From contig CAJTWH010000030.1 in the NCBI GenBank assembly GCA_910579995.1, positions 1-37,057 on the forward strand: a DNA stretch of 37,057 nucleotides, in the 5' to 3' direction. The notes below the pieces were generated by a model. The model was not told the origin of the DNA. It was given only the letters and a program-made list of their open reading frames with translations, and ran no database searches. Shown here in pieces: positions 17,419 to 27,106 of this stretch. The position numbers and the translations under genes are program-made. The stretch's first letter is position 1. Each line of letters opens with the position of its first letter. The stretch comes from an uncultured Muribaculaceae bacterium (lineage in GTDB: Bacteria; Bacteroidota; Bacteroidia; Bacteroidales; Muribaculaceae).

Positions 17419-20226
17419 ATGTATAAAAGATATATATCAGTGCTGTCGGTAATAGCTGCGTTGTCAGTAAACGCTGCAGCACAGACCGATACGATACAGA
17501 GCAGTCTGTCGCCGACCCAGACAATCACGTATGGCGGCGATATCGACCTGACCCTCGAAGAGAGCACCGGCGCAGTATCTGTAATCGGCAACAGCCAGAT
17601 CAACCGACGTTCGGCAAAGAACATCTCAGCCGACATTCTTGGTCAGGGCAACGGCATGCAGTCGCTCCAGAATGCAGGTCTTTACTCTGTTACCAACCCG
17701 ACGTTCTACGTCCGCGGTCTCCAGACCCTCAACGATAACAACACTCCGCTGTTTATCGTAGACGGTATCGAGCGCGACATCAACCTTATCTCACCCGAAG
17801 AGGTTGAGAATGTCTACATCCTCAAAGACGCTACCGCAACCGCTCTCTACGGCACCAAGGGTATCAACGGCGTTATCGTAGTCAATACCAAACGTGGTAA
17901 GGCCAACAGCCGCTCTATCACTCTTACCTACGACCACGCTATCCAGCGTATCGCCCACAAACCCAAATTCGCTGACGGCTACACCTACGGTCTGGCTATC
18001 AACGAAGCCCGTGCCAACGACGGCCTTTCAACACCCCGCTACATGCCTTGGGAAATGGAAGCCCTCAAGAATGGCGAATACCCCTACCTCTATCCTAATG
18101 TAGATTGGGTAGACCAAGTATTCGGCAACACCGGCGCCATCAACAAGTACACAGCTGAGTTCCGTGGCGGTACAGAGAAATTCCGCTACTATGCTATGGC
18201 CAACCTCATCACCGAGAACGGCTTCATCAAGAACCCCAACAGCAACGACGGTTATTCGACACAGGACAAATTCAGCCGCGGCAACGTGCGTATGAACCTT
18301 GATATCGACCTTACCTCGACAACCAAGTTGGCTATCAACGTGTTCGGTTCGTTGAGCGAGTCACAGCGTCCCGGTGACCAAGCTGACCTGTGGGATATGG
18401 TATATACCGTACCTTCGGCAGCATTCCCCATCAAGTCAGAAAACGGCACATGGGGTGGCTCATCTACATGGGGTGGCACACTCAACCCTGTAGCTCAGTC
18501 AACCGCCGCCGGCTACTACAAGAATCATATCCGTACGCTCAATGCCGACCTTACCATCAAGCAAGACCTCGGCATGATTCTTCCCGGTCTCGGCGCTCAG
18601 GTACGTATCGCTTACGATAATACCGCCGATATCTACGAGAATCACTCCAAAACCTACGTTTATTCAAACGTAAACCCGACATGGCCTGAAGGTCAGGACG
18701 TACCTACTTTCACCGAAGTAACCGAGGGTGTTGACTCTCAGCTCGGCAGTGACTCGAAGGTATCTGATTTCCATCGCTTCATGCACCTTGACGCCGGTTT
18801 CAACTACCAGCGCAAATTCGGTGACCTCAACCTCTTCAGCCAGCTGAAATGGGAATATGAGTATACCGATCCCTACGGATTGAACAACACTGTTTACCGT
18901 CAGAACATCAACTGGTGGACACACCTCAACTATGCCAACCGTTATATGTTCGACCTGACCTTGGTAGAGACCGGCAGCAGCCGCCTCGCCCCGGGCAGCA
19001 AGTGGGCTTTCTCTCCCACAGTAGGTATTTCGTGGGTAGCTTCTAACGAAGCATTCTGGACCAACCCCGACCTCTACCTCAAAGTACGTGCGTCGGCCGG
19101 CCGTATCAACACAGACTACATTCCCTTCGACACTTGGGCATACTATGTTCAGTCGTATGTAGAAAGTGGTGTTACCTATCCCTTCACCAACGACTGGAGC
19201 TCAAGCTTCGGCCAGACCGCCCTCGGCCAGATGGCAACCACCAACCCCGGCCGCGAGCATGCTTACAAATACAATGTAGGTATCGACTTCGGTTATGTTG
19301 AAGGCCTCAACGTAAGCCTTGACCTCTACAAAGAGCGTCGTGCAGGTATCTGGGTATCTTCGGCAGGTAAATATTGCGCCCTCATCGGTATGACCGCACC
19401 TTACGAGAATGCCGGTATCGTAGACAGCAAGGGTATCGAGCTCAGCGCTGACTACAGCAAGACCTTCGGCGACTGGACTATCAGCGTAGGCGGTAACTTC
19501 AACTACAACACCAACAAGATTGTTGATATGCTTGAAGAGCCCCAGCTCTATCCCAATCTCGTTCAGACAGGTCATCAGGTAGGTCAGATCTACGGCCTTG
19601 TAGCCGACGGTTTCTTCAAAGACGCCGCCGACATCGCAAGCAGCCCCACACAGACATTCACTACCGTACGTCCCGGCGATATCAAATATGTTGACATCAA
19701 CGGTGACAATGTGATCGACGCCAACGACGTTACAGCCATCGGCCACACCTCAACCTGCCCCAATATCTACTACAACTTCCGTATCGGAGCAGAGTGGAAA
19801 GGTCTTGGTATCTACGCCGACTTCCAAGGCACAGGCAAATACACCGCTATCCTCAACACCAAAGCGATGTACTGGCCTCTGATCAACAATACCAACATCT
19901 CTGAGTATGCCTACGAGAACAGCTGGCGTCCCGGCAACGAGAATGCACTCTTCCCCGCTCTCAGCAGCTCGAGCAACAGCAACAACTACCGCACATCTAC
20001 CCTTTGGCTGCGCGACCGTTCGTTCCTGAAGCTCCGCAACCTCGAGGTTTACTACAACCTTCCCAAGACATTCCTCAACAAGTTGAAAGTAGTGAACGGC
20101 GCTAAAGTATACTTCCGCGGCACCGACCTCTTCGCAACGAGCAATGTACCTCAAAACGACCCCGAGTGCTACGGCATCAACCCGGTGACCAAGACATTTG
20201 CTTTCGGACTGAGCGTTACTTTCTAA
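17419..20226 (+). CDS. SusC-like TonB-dependent transporter without N-terminal regulatory domain (pair 2)
   Basis: A 935-residue outer-membrane transporter with a signal peptide ending VNAAAQ. Unlike pair 1, it has no carboxypeptidase-regulatory-like domain: about 35 residues after the cleavage site it enters the plug (ILGQGNGMQSLQNAG, FIVDGIERDINLISPEEVE, LKDATATALYGTKGINGV). The barrel carries an EF-hand-like loop near residue 757 (DINGDNVIDANDV). It lies 35 bases after the first SusD and 18 before its own SusD partner. Two consecutive SusC/D pairs suggest import of two sizes or types of RG-I fragment. Confidence 0.95.
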   Translation: MYKRYISVLSVIAALSVNAAAQTDTIQSSLSPTQTITYGGDIDLTLEESTGAVSVIGNSQINRRSAKNISADILGQGNGMQSLQNAGLYSVTNPTFYVRGLQTLNDNNTPLFIVDGIERDINLISPEEVENVYILKDATATALYGTKGINGVIVVNTKRGKANSRSITLTYDHAIQRIAHKPKFADGYTYGLAINEARANDGLSTPRYMPWEMEALKNGEYPYLYPNVDWVDQVFGNTGAINKYTAEFRGGTEKFRYYAMANLITENGFIKNPNSNDGYSTQDKFSRGNVRMNLDIDLTSTTKLAINVFGSLSESQRPGDQADLWDMVYTVPSAAFPIKSENGTWGGSSTWGGTLNPVAQSTAAGYYKNHIRTLNADLTIKQDLGMILPGLGAQVRIAYDNTADIYENHSKTYVYSNVNPTWPEGQDVPTFTEVTEGVDSQLGSDSKVSDFHRFMHLDAGFNYQRKFGDLNLFSQLKWEYEYTDPYGLNNTVYRQNINWWTHLNYANRYMFDLTLVETGSSRLAPGSKWAFSPTVGISWVASNEAFWTNPDLYLKVRASAGRINTDYIPFDTWAYYVQSYVESGVTYPFTNDWSSSFGQTALGQMATTNPGREHAYKYNVGIDFGYVEGLNVSLDLYKERRAGIWVSSAGKYCALIGMTAPYENAGIVDSKGIELSADYSKTFGDWTISVGGNFNYNTNKIVDMLEEPQLYPNLVQTGHQVGQIYGLVADGFFKDAADIASSPTQTFTTVRPGDIKYVDINGDNVIDANDVTAIGHTSTCPNIYYNFRIGAEWKGLGIYADFQGTGKYTAILNTKAMYWPLINNTNISEYAYENSWRPGNENALFPALSSSSNSNNYRTSTLWLRDRSFLKLRNLEVYYNLPKTFLNKLKVVNGAKVYFRGTDLFATSNVPQNDPECYGINPVTKTFAFGLSVTF

Positions 20227-20244
20227 CCTTTCGATCAAAAAACT

Positions 20245-21978
20245 ATGAGAACAAAGTATACCATCATCTCCCTTGCGCTCTTCGGCATGGCTGCCACCTC
20301 GTGCTCGGATGAGATGAATTACAAAGAATATTCCGTCAACGACAAGGAGTACATCGAAGCTACCACCGGTCGTGTAGGCGGATTCATGACCCAGCTCTAC
20401 AAGGCTGTCGACTATGACTTCGGCAACTTCAGTGCCGGCGCCATGGCAGCATGCGCTACCGACGAGGCCGAGTTCAGTATCATGGGTAATGCCATTGAAG
20501 ACTTCTACAATGGCGGTTGGTCGCCTTCGAATGCCAAAGGCACCTACTGGACAAGCATGTATACGGTTATTCAAGCCGCAAATCACTTCCTTGAGAACTT
20601 CCAAGGTCTTGATTTCCCTGATCAGGTACTCGACCCGACCTATCAGGCGCTCATGCACCAGTATAACAACTATCCCTACGAGGCCCGTTTCCTTCGTGCT
20701 TACTACTATTTCATCCTCAACCGTCAGTATGGCGGTGTGCCTCTGATTACCCGCGATATGGATCCTGAAGAGGCCAACAGCTTGAGCCGTAACACTTCTG
20801 ACGAGGTATTCCAGTTTATCTTCGACGAGTGTGACGCTATCAAGGATGAAATCATTGCAGACTATGCGAACCTTGGTGAGTACGCAACCGGTACTGCCGA
20901 GAACGGCCGTGCAGGCAAAATTGCCGTTCTTGCACTCCGCGCCCGTGCAGCTCTCTACTGGGCAAGCCCCCTCTTCAACCCCGAAGGAGACAATGAGCGC
21001 TATAAAGTAGCAGCCGACTACTACAAAGAACTCTTTGACTACTGCGACACTCTCAAACCGAAGAAGCAGCTTACTTCAAGCTACCCCAACCTTTGGGCTG
21101 CTGACAACTTCAGCAAGGCTACCATCAACTGCGAGCTTCTCTTCTGCTACCGCTACTATGTAAACGCAGGTGGTGACAACTATGTTGAGACACACAACTG
21201 GCCTGTAGGTGTAGAAGGTGGAACAGGCGGTACCTGCCCGACCCAAAATCTGGTAGACGCTTACGAGATGAAAAATGGCAAGGGCATTTTTGAAGAAGGC
21301 TCAGGCTATGATCCTGAGAATCCTTATAAAGACCGCGACCCCCGTCTTGCCTTTACAGTAGCTGTCAACGGCGACCAGTGGCCTACCTACACCAAGACAC
21401 CGCTTGAGATTTTCTATGGTGGCCGTAACGCCCAGCCCCTCGCTGGCGCCACCACTACCGGCTACTATCTCAAGAAACTCTGCAACGGTGCTATCGACCT
21501 TGGTGCAAACTCAGGTTTCACCATGGCACGCCACACTTACCTTAACTTCCGCTATGGCGGTGCGCTTCTTGATTATGCCGAATGTCTTTTCAAGGCTACC
21601 GGTGATAATGCAGACGGTGTTCTTAACGGTCACAATGAAACAGCCCGCAGCCTTGTAAACAAGGTACGTAACCGTACAGGTGTGAAGATGCCTGCTATAA
21701 CCGTCAATGGCGCTGAATTTTGGGCAAAATATCAGAACGAGCGCTTCGTAGAGCTTGCTTTCGAAGGCCACCGTTTCTGGGATGTACGTCGCTGGAAAGA
21801 AGGCAGCAAGTTCTTCACCTCGATCACCCGCATGCACCTCGAGCAGGATGCCGCCGGCAAGATTTCTTACCGTCGTGAGCAGGTTGCCCGTCAGTGGGAT
21901 GAGAAGATGAACTTCTACCCGATTCCCCAGAGCGAAATCACCAAGAACCCCAACCTCAAGCAGAACCCCGGTTGGTAA
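20245..21978 (+). CDS. SusD/RagB-like surface glycan-binding lipoprotein (pair 2)
   Basis: A 577-residue lipoprotein with a lipobox (AATSC, Cys at about residue 20), paired with the SusC directly upstream. SusD hallmarks include EARFLRAYYYFILNRQYGG with VPLITRDMDPEEANSLSR, the GRAGKIAVLALRARAALYWA helix, the FVELAFEGHRFWDVRRWKEG segment and the terminal IPQSEITKNPNLKQNPGW. It is the last gene before a strong terminator, which closes the four-gene susCD-susCD unit. Confidence 0.96.
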   Translation: MRTKYTIISLALFGMAATSCSDEMNYKEYSVNDKEYIEATTGRVGGFMTQLYKAVDYDFGNFSAGAMAACATDEAEFSIMGNAIEDFYNGGWSPSNAKGTYWTSMYTVIQAANHFLENFQGLDFPDQVLDPTYQALMHQYNNYPYEARFLRAYYYFILNRQYGGVPLITRDMDPEEANSLSRNTSDEVFQFIFDECDAIKDEIIADYANLGEYATGTAENGRAGKIAVLALRARAALYWASPLFNPEGDNERYKVAADYYKELFDYCDTLKPKKQLTSSYPNLWAADNFSKATINCELLFCYRYYVNAGGDNYVETHNWPVGVEGGTGGTCPTQNLVDAYEMKNGKGIFEEGSGYDPENPYKDRDPRLAFTVAVNGDQWPTYTKTPLEIFYGGRNAQPLAGATTTGYYLKKLCNGAIDLGANSGFTMARHTYLNFRYGGALLDYAECLFKATGDNADGVLNGHNETARSLVNKVRNRTGVKMPAITVNGAEFWAKYQNERFVELAFEGHRFWDVRRWKEGSKFFTSITRMHLEQDAAGKISYRREQVARQWDEKMNFYPIPQSEITKNPNLKQNPGW

Positions 21979-22016
21979 TCATTTGAGTTTCTATATCGAA
22001 ACTTGATATAATAAGG

Positions 22017-22050
22017 CGGGAGCCGTCAGTGAATGGCGGCTCCCGTTTTT
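22017..22050 (+). terminator. Rho-independent terminator after susCD-susCD
   Basis: A perfect 9-base GC-rich stem, CGGGAGCCG (22017-22025) with CGGCTCCCG (22037-22045), encloses an 11-base loop and is followed by five T residues. It lies 39 bases after the second SusD stop codon. Confidence 0.92.
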
Positions 22051-22092
22051 AATATTTGAATCCCACATCCTTTTATTCTATATTGACCTTAG

Positions 22093-25071
22093 ATGAACAA
22101 TAAGTTACGACAAACATTGATTGCCGCGCTGCTTGCGACAGCTGCAGGTCTTACAGCAGAATCACGCGAGACCTATAACTTCAATTCCGACTGGTTGCTC
22201 AGCGTAGGAGATATCGCGGGTGCAGAAGCGGTAAAATTCAATGACAATGAGTGGAAACCCATAACTCTTCCTCATGCTTTCAATGAGGACGAGGCTTATA
22301 AAGTGTCGATCTACGAGCTTACCGATACCGTGGCGTGGTATCGCAAACATTTTAAATTGCCAAAGGCAGATAAAGGCAAGAAGATATTTTTAGAGTTTGA
22401 AGGTGTGCGTCAAGGCGCGGATTTTTACCTCAACGGACACCATCTCGGACTTCACGAAAACGGTGTGATGGCCGTAGGCTTCGATATCACTCCTTACGTT
22501 AAATTCGGAGCCGAAAATGTGCTTGCCGTGCGCACCGACAACGACTGGACCTACCGCGAGCGCGCCACCAACAGCCGCTTCCAGTGGAACGACCGTAACT
22601 TCAACGCCAACTATGGCGGTATTCCCAAGAATGTGAAGCTGCATGTCGCCAACCAGGTATATCAGACTCTGCCGCTCTACAGCAACCTGCAGACAACGGG
22701 AACCTACGTCTATGCCACCGATATCAAGACCGACAGCCGTGAGGCCTGCATAAATGTTGAGACTGAGGTCAAGAACGACAGCCGCAAGGCCGTGAAAGCC
22801 GCCCTCCTTGTTTCGATATTTGATAACGACGGTAAGGAGGTGGCGAAATTCCGCGGCAGTGAAGAGACAATCGCCGCCGGAGCGACAGCAGTGCTCAAAG
22901 GCTCGAAAGTTCTCGGCGACCTCCACTTCTGGAGCTGGGGCTATGGCTATCTCTACACCGTGAATACATCACTTGAAATCAACGGCAAGCCGACCGACGA
23001 GGTGGCAACCGTCACCGGATTCAGAAAGACACGTTTCGGCGAAGGCAAGATATGGATCAACGACCGTGTGCTTCAGATGAAAGGCTATGCCCAGCGCAGC
23101 AGCAACGAGTGGCCCGGTGTGGGCATTTCGGTGGCTCCATGGGTGAGCGACTACTCAAACGACCTTATGGTGAAGAGCGGCGCCAACTTCGTGAGATGGA
23201 TGCATGTGTCGCCTTGGCGTCAGGATGTTGAGTCGTGCGACCGCGTAGGTCTAATGCAGATGTTGCCCGCCGGCGACTCAGAGCGCGACGTCAACGACCG
23301 CCGCTGGGAAATGCGCAAGGATCTCATGCGCGACGCCATCATCTACTACCGCAACAGCCCCAGCGTAATCTTTTGGGAATCAGGTAACGAGTCAATATCG
23401 CGCGACCACATGATAGAAATGCGCGATATCCGCGACCAATACGATCCTCACGGCGGACGTGCGATAGGTTCGCGCGAAATGCTCGATATCCGCGAGGCTG
23501 AATACGGCGGCGAAATGCTCTACGTCAACAAGAGCGAACATCACCCCATGGTTCAGACCGAATATTGCCGCGACGAGGGTTTGCGCAAATATTGGGATGA
23601 CTGGAGCTATCCTTATCACAAACATGGCGATGGCCCATTGTATAAAAACGCACCGGCTGAAGCCTACAATCAAAATCAGGACCAGCTGACAATCGAATTT
23701 GTGCGCCGCTGGCATGACTTCTGGCGCGAACGTCCCGGCACCGGACGCCGTGTGAATTCCGGCGGTGCGAAGATTATCTTTTCTGACACTCAGACCCACG
23801 GACGCAGTGCCGAAAACTACCGTATCAGCGGGGTGGTAGACCCTATGCGCATACCTAAGGACGGCTTCTATGCCCATCAGGTGATGTGGGACGCGTGGGT
23901 TGACCCCGAAAACGTTGACGCCCATATCGTTGGTCATTGGAATTATCCCGCAGGAACGGTTAAACCGGTTTATGTGGTCTCGTCAGGCGATGACGTTGAG
24001 CTGAAAGTCAACGGCAAGTCGTACGGTCGCGGCCGTCAGGATTACCGCTTCCTCTTTACTTTCGATTCCATACCTTTCGAGCCCGGAGTGCTTGAGGCAG
24101 TGGTATATAATAAGGATAATCAGGCTGTGCTCACCAAGCAGCTTCGCACAGCCGGCGAGCCGAAGGCTCTTAAGCTCAGCCTCATGCAAGGACCTGAGGG
24201 GACATACGCCGATGGTGCCGACCTCGTGCTTGTGCAGTTTGAGGTAGTCGACGCCAACGGACAGCGTTGCCCGCTTGCCAACGATACGGTAAGTTTCACC
24301 GTCACCGGCCCTATGGAGTGGCGTGGTGGTGTCGCTCAGGGTAAAGATAACTTTGCCGGCGCAACAAGCCTGCCTGTAGAGGCCGGTGTCAATCGCGTCA
24401 TGCTTCGCAGCCTGCCAGAAGCCGGCCATGTCACTGTCAAGGCAGTCGCTCCCGGTTTCGAGCCTGTAGAGGTAGCTTTCGACACCAAGGCAGTCACCAC
24501 CAAAGACGGTCTTTCGAAGCATATCCCTTGGGCCGGACTTCCCTCACGCTTAGACCGCGGTGAGACTCCGAAAGGCCCGTCGTATCAGGATTCCAAGGTC
24601 GATACCAAGGTGCTCAGCGCAACAGCCGGTGCCAATGCCGACAAGGTTGCTGCGAGCTACGATGACAACGAACTCACAGAGTGGCTCAATGATGGCCGCC
24701 TCTCAACCGGTTGGATTACTTACAAACTCGAACGCCGCGCTGCAATCGATGATATCTGCGTGAAATTTACCGGCTGGCGCCAGCGCTCATATCCCATCGA
24801 GGTTTATGCCGGCGACACCCTCGTGTGGAGCGGCAACACCGACCGCAGCCTCGGCTATGTCCATCTCAATATCGAGCACCCCGTGCTTAGCGACACCTAT
24901 ACTGTCCGCCTCAAAGGCGCGGCTGAGGACAGCGACGCTTTCGGACAGATTGTAGAGGTTGTGGAGCCTAAGGCCGGCGAACTCGATCTTTTCAAGGCCG
25001 AGGGTGGCGATAAAGCCAACAACGAGCTGCGAATTGTGGAAATTGAATTCCTCGAAACTTTAAATCAATAA
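22093..25071 (+). CDS. Long glycoside hydrolase family 2 enzyme with C-terminal carbohydrate-binding-like domain
   Basis: A 992-residue exported enzyme, with a signal peptide of about 22 residues (GLTAES), probably acting on galactose- or arabinose-containing RG-I side-chain fragments in the periplasm. The GH2 architecture is a jelly roll (about 25-190), an Ig-like domain, and a TIM barrel with acid/base Glu433 (WESGNES) and likely nucleophile Glu490 (VQTEYCRDEG). DUF4982/Ig-like domains (about 620-800) and a C-terminal F5/8-type-like domain (about 840-990; DDNELTEWLNDG, then RSYPIEVYAGDTLVWSG) follow. It starts 42 bases after the terminator and ends 3 bases before the GH43 gene. The exact activity is not readable from sequence. 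Confidence 0.88.
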   Translation: MNNKLRQTLIAALLATAAGLTAESRETYNFNSDWLLSVGDIAGAEAVKFNDNEWKPITLPHAFNEDEAYKVSIYELTDTVAWYRKHFKLPKADKGKKIFLEFEGVRQGADFYLNGHHLGLHENGVMAVGFDITPYVKFGAENVLAVRTDNDWTYRERATNSRFQWNDRNFNANYGGIPKNVKLHVANQVYQTLPLYSNLQTTGTYVYATDIKTDSREACINVETEVKNDSRKAVKAALLVSIFDNDGKEVAKFRGSEETIAAGATAVLKGSKVLGDLHFWSWGYGYLYTVNTSLEINGKPTDEVATVTGFRKTRFGEGKIWINDRVLQMKGYAQRSSNEWPGVGISVAPWVSDYSNDLMVKSGANFVRWMHVSPWRQDVESCDRVGLMQMLPAGDSERDVNDRRWEMRKDLMRDAIIYYRNSPSVIFWESGNESISRDHMIEMRDIRDQYDPHGGRAIGSREMLDIREAEYGGEMLYVNKSEHHPMVQTEYCRDEGLRKYWDDWSYPYHKHGDGPLYKNAPAEAYNQNQDQLTIEFVRRWHDFWRERPGTGRRVNSGGAKIIFSDTQTHGRSAENYRISGVVDPMRIPKDGFYAHQVMWDAWVDPENVDAHIVGHWNYPAGTVKPVYVVSSGDDVELKVNGKSYGRGRQDYRFLFTFDSIPFEPGVLEAVVYNKDNQAVLTKQLRTAGEPKALKLSLMQGPEGTYADGADLVLVQFEVVDANGQRCPLANDTVSFTVTGPMEWRGGVAQGKDNFAGATSLPVEAGVNRVMLRSLPEAGHVTVKAVAPGFEPVEVAFDTKAVTTKDGLSKHIPWAGLPSRLDRGETPKGPSYQDSKVDTKVLSATAGANADKVAASYDDNELTEWLNDGRLSTGWITYKLERRAAIDDICVKFTGWRQRSYPIEVYAGDTLVWSGNTDRSLGYVHLNIEHPVLSDTYTVRLKGAAEDSDAFGQIVEVVEPKAGELDLFKAEGGDKANNELRIVEIEFLETLNQ

Positions 25072-25074
25072 ATT

Positions 25075-27015
25075 ATGAATAAGGCAATTATCCTTGCCGG
25101 AATTACAGCTCTTGCCGGAGCTCTCCCGACCATGGCCGAGTCTCCGGAGTGCGAGGCCTACGTCTTCGCTTACTTTGAGGGTCGTCAGGGCGACAGGCAC
25201 AATCAGGAGCAGCTGCGCTTTGCTTTGAGCGACAACGGCACCGACTGGCATGCGCTCAATTATAACCGCCCGATAATAGGCTCCGACTCCATCAGCGAGA
25301 GCGGAGGCATACGCGACCCGCATATTTTGCGGGGCGAGGACGGCAAGACCTTCTATATGGTGGCCACCGACATGAGCACCGCCCGCAACGGTTGGAAAGC
25401 CAACCCGGGCATTGTAATGCTCAAATCGGATGACTTGGTGAATTGGACGCACTCGAAAGTAAACATTTCCAAAACTTATCCCAAGCATTTTTCGGATGCA
25501 TACTGGGTGTGGGCGCCACAGACTATCTACGACCCCGATGCGAAGAAATACATGGTATATTTCACACTTCGCAGAGAGGACGAGAGCAAAGGTCTGATCA
25601 CCTACTATGCCTACGCAAACGATGATTTCACCGGTTTTGAAAGTGAGCCCAAAGTGCTCTTCAAATCCAAGGACGGCTGCATAGACAATGACATCGTGAA
25701 AGGCCCCGACGGCCTGTGGCACATGTTTTTCAAAGGACATGACAAAGACAAGGAGGGTAAGACTCTCAAGAGCGGAATCAAACAGGCTACGGCAAAACGC
25801 CTGCGCGGCCCGTGGAAAGAGTCGTTTGACTATGTCGACGCCTACGCAGGCAAGCCCGAGGTGGAGGGCTCCGGTATCTTCAAGCTCAACGGGTCGGATG
25901 ATTACGTGCTGATGTATGACCTTTATACATCAGGTAAATATCAGTATCAGACATCGAAAGACCTTGTGAATTTCAGCAAAGAGCCTAAAGATTTCAGCAA
26001 GGATTTCTCACCCCGCCATGGCACGGTAATGCCCATAACAAAAGCTGAGAAAGAACGCCTCGAGGCACGCTGGGGCGAAAAAGCATGGCAAAACCCGATT
26101 CTACCCGGTCTGCATGCCGACCCTGAGATCCTCTATTCAGAGAAAACCGGCAAGTATTATATCTATTCAACCACCGACGGCACACCGGGTTGGGGCGGAT
26201 GGTATTTCACTGTCTTCTCATCGCCCGACCTTGCCGAGTGGACCGACGAGGGTATAATGCTTGACCTCAAGAGCGATCAGGTGCCTTGGGCTACCGGCAA
26301 TGCTTGGGCGCCCGCTATCATCGAACGCAAGGAGGGCGACGGCTACAAGTATTATTTCTATTTCAGCGGAAATAATCCGGAGAATAATCGTAAGGCCATC
26401 AGTGTGGCCGTTGCCGATGACCCCACAGGCCCGTTTGTAGCGCTCGATCATCCGATGGTCAATAGCTCGCCTGTAGGTCGCGGTCAGCAGATTGATGTGG
26501 ATGTATTCCAAGATCCGGTTTCGGGCAAGTATTATCTTTATTGGGGTAACGGCTACATGGCCGGTGCGGAGCTCAATGACGACATGACCTCAATCAAAGA
26601 AGAGACTCTGACGGTGATGACTCCCAAAGGAGGTACGCTTGAGACCTACGCCTACCGCGAGGCTCCATACGTGTTCTGGCGCGACGGAAAGTACTATTTT
26701 CTATGGTCGGTAGACGATACCGGCTCTCCTAACTATCATGTCGCCTACGGCACATCCGATAATCCTCTCGGCCCGATAGAAGTGGCTGACCCGTGTACGA
26801 TATTGATCCAACGCCCAGAACAGAAAATCTACGGAACAGCTCACAACTCTGTGATACAGATTCCGGGTACGGATCAATGGCGGATAGTATATCACCGTAT
26901 AAATGAGAATTTTATTGAGAAAGACAAAGGCCCCGGCATACATCGCGAAGTATGTATCGACCGACTCGAATTCAATCCAGACGGAACGATAAAACCCGTA
27001 GAACCTACAAAATAG
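25075..27015 (+). CDS. Tandem GH43 glycosidase (two five-bladed propeller domains)
   Basis: A 646-residue exported protein (signal peptide about 1-21, PTMAES) with two GH43 domains. Domain 1 (about 25-330) shows base Asp81 (GIRDPHI), a DND around 204-206 as likely pKa modulator and acid Glu264 (VEGSG). Domain 2 (about 338-640) shows base Asp349 (LHADPEI), Asp476 (DVDVFQD) and acid Glu529 (REAPYVF). GH43 enzymes typically remove arabinofuranose, xylose or galactofuranose/galactose; here arabinose or galactose from RG-I side chains is most likely. Both active sites look complete. The start is 3 bases after the GH2 stop, so the two genes are one operon, closed by a terminator. Confidence 0.88.
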   Translation: MNKAIILAGITALAGALPTMAESPECEAYVFAYFEGRQGDRHNQEQLRFALSDNGTDWHALNYNRPIIGSDSISESGGIRDPHILRGEDGKTFYMVATDMSTARNGWKANPGIVMLKSDDLVNWTHSKVNISKTYPKHFSDAYWVWAPQTIYDPDAKKYMVYFTLRREDESKGLITYYAYANDDFTGFESEPKVLFKSKDGCIDNDIVKGPDGLWHMFFKGHDKDKEGKTLKSGIKQATAKRLRGPWKESFDYVDAYAGKPEVEGSGIFKLNGSDDYVLMYDLYTSGKYQYQTSKDLVNFSKEPKDFSKDFSPRHGTVMPITKAEKERLEARWGEKAWQNPILPGLHADPEILYSEKTGKYYIYSTTDGTPGWGGWYFTVFSSPDLAEWTDEGIMLDLKSDQVPWATGNAWAPAIIERKEGDGYKYYFYFSGNNPENNRKAISVAVADDPTGPFVALDHPMVNSSPVGRGQQIDVDVFQDPVSGKYYLYWGNGYMAGAELNDDMTSIKEETLTVMTPKGGTLETYAYREAPYVFWRDGKYYFLWSVDDTGSPNYHVAYGTSDNPLGPIEVADPCTILIQRPEQKIYGTAHNSVIQIPGTDQWRIVYHRINENFIEKDKGPGIHREVCIDRLEFNPDGTIKPVEPTK

Positions 27016-27020
27016 ACAGT

Positions 27021-27059
27021 AAAGGCGGATGGTTTAATGACTATCCGCCTTTTATTTTG
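27021..27059 (+). terminator. Rho-independent terminator after GH43
   Basis: AAAGGCGGAT (27021-27030) pairs with ATCCGCCTTT (27043-27052), followed by an AT-rich TATTTT tail. It begins 6 bases after the GH43 stop and marks the right end of the polysaccharide locus. Confidence 0.88.
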
Positions 27060-27088
27060 CTGTAATTCAAATAATATTTGTAAATTTG
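27056..27088 (+). promoter_or_regulatory. Promoter of the McrBC-type operon
   Basis: A -33 TTTG (27056-27059), 21-base spacer and perfect -7 TAAATTTG (27081-27088) precede the McrB ATG by 18 bases. The -33 box overlaps the tail of the preceding terminator. Confidence 0.6.
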
Positions 27089-27106
27089 CTCAAATACTGA
27101 CTTCTC

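Noticed and set aside
19750..20658. 302-residue minus-strand open frame
   Set aside because: It is antisense across the end of SusC 2 and the start of SusD 2, both of which are certain.
22051..22092. Third copy of the TGAYTCAAAA-like motif before the long GH2 gene
   Set aside because: The best match (GGATTCAAAT, minus strand) agrees at only 8 of 10 positions and lacks the paired arms.
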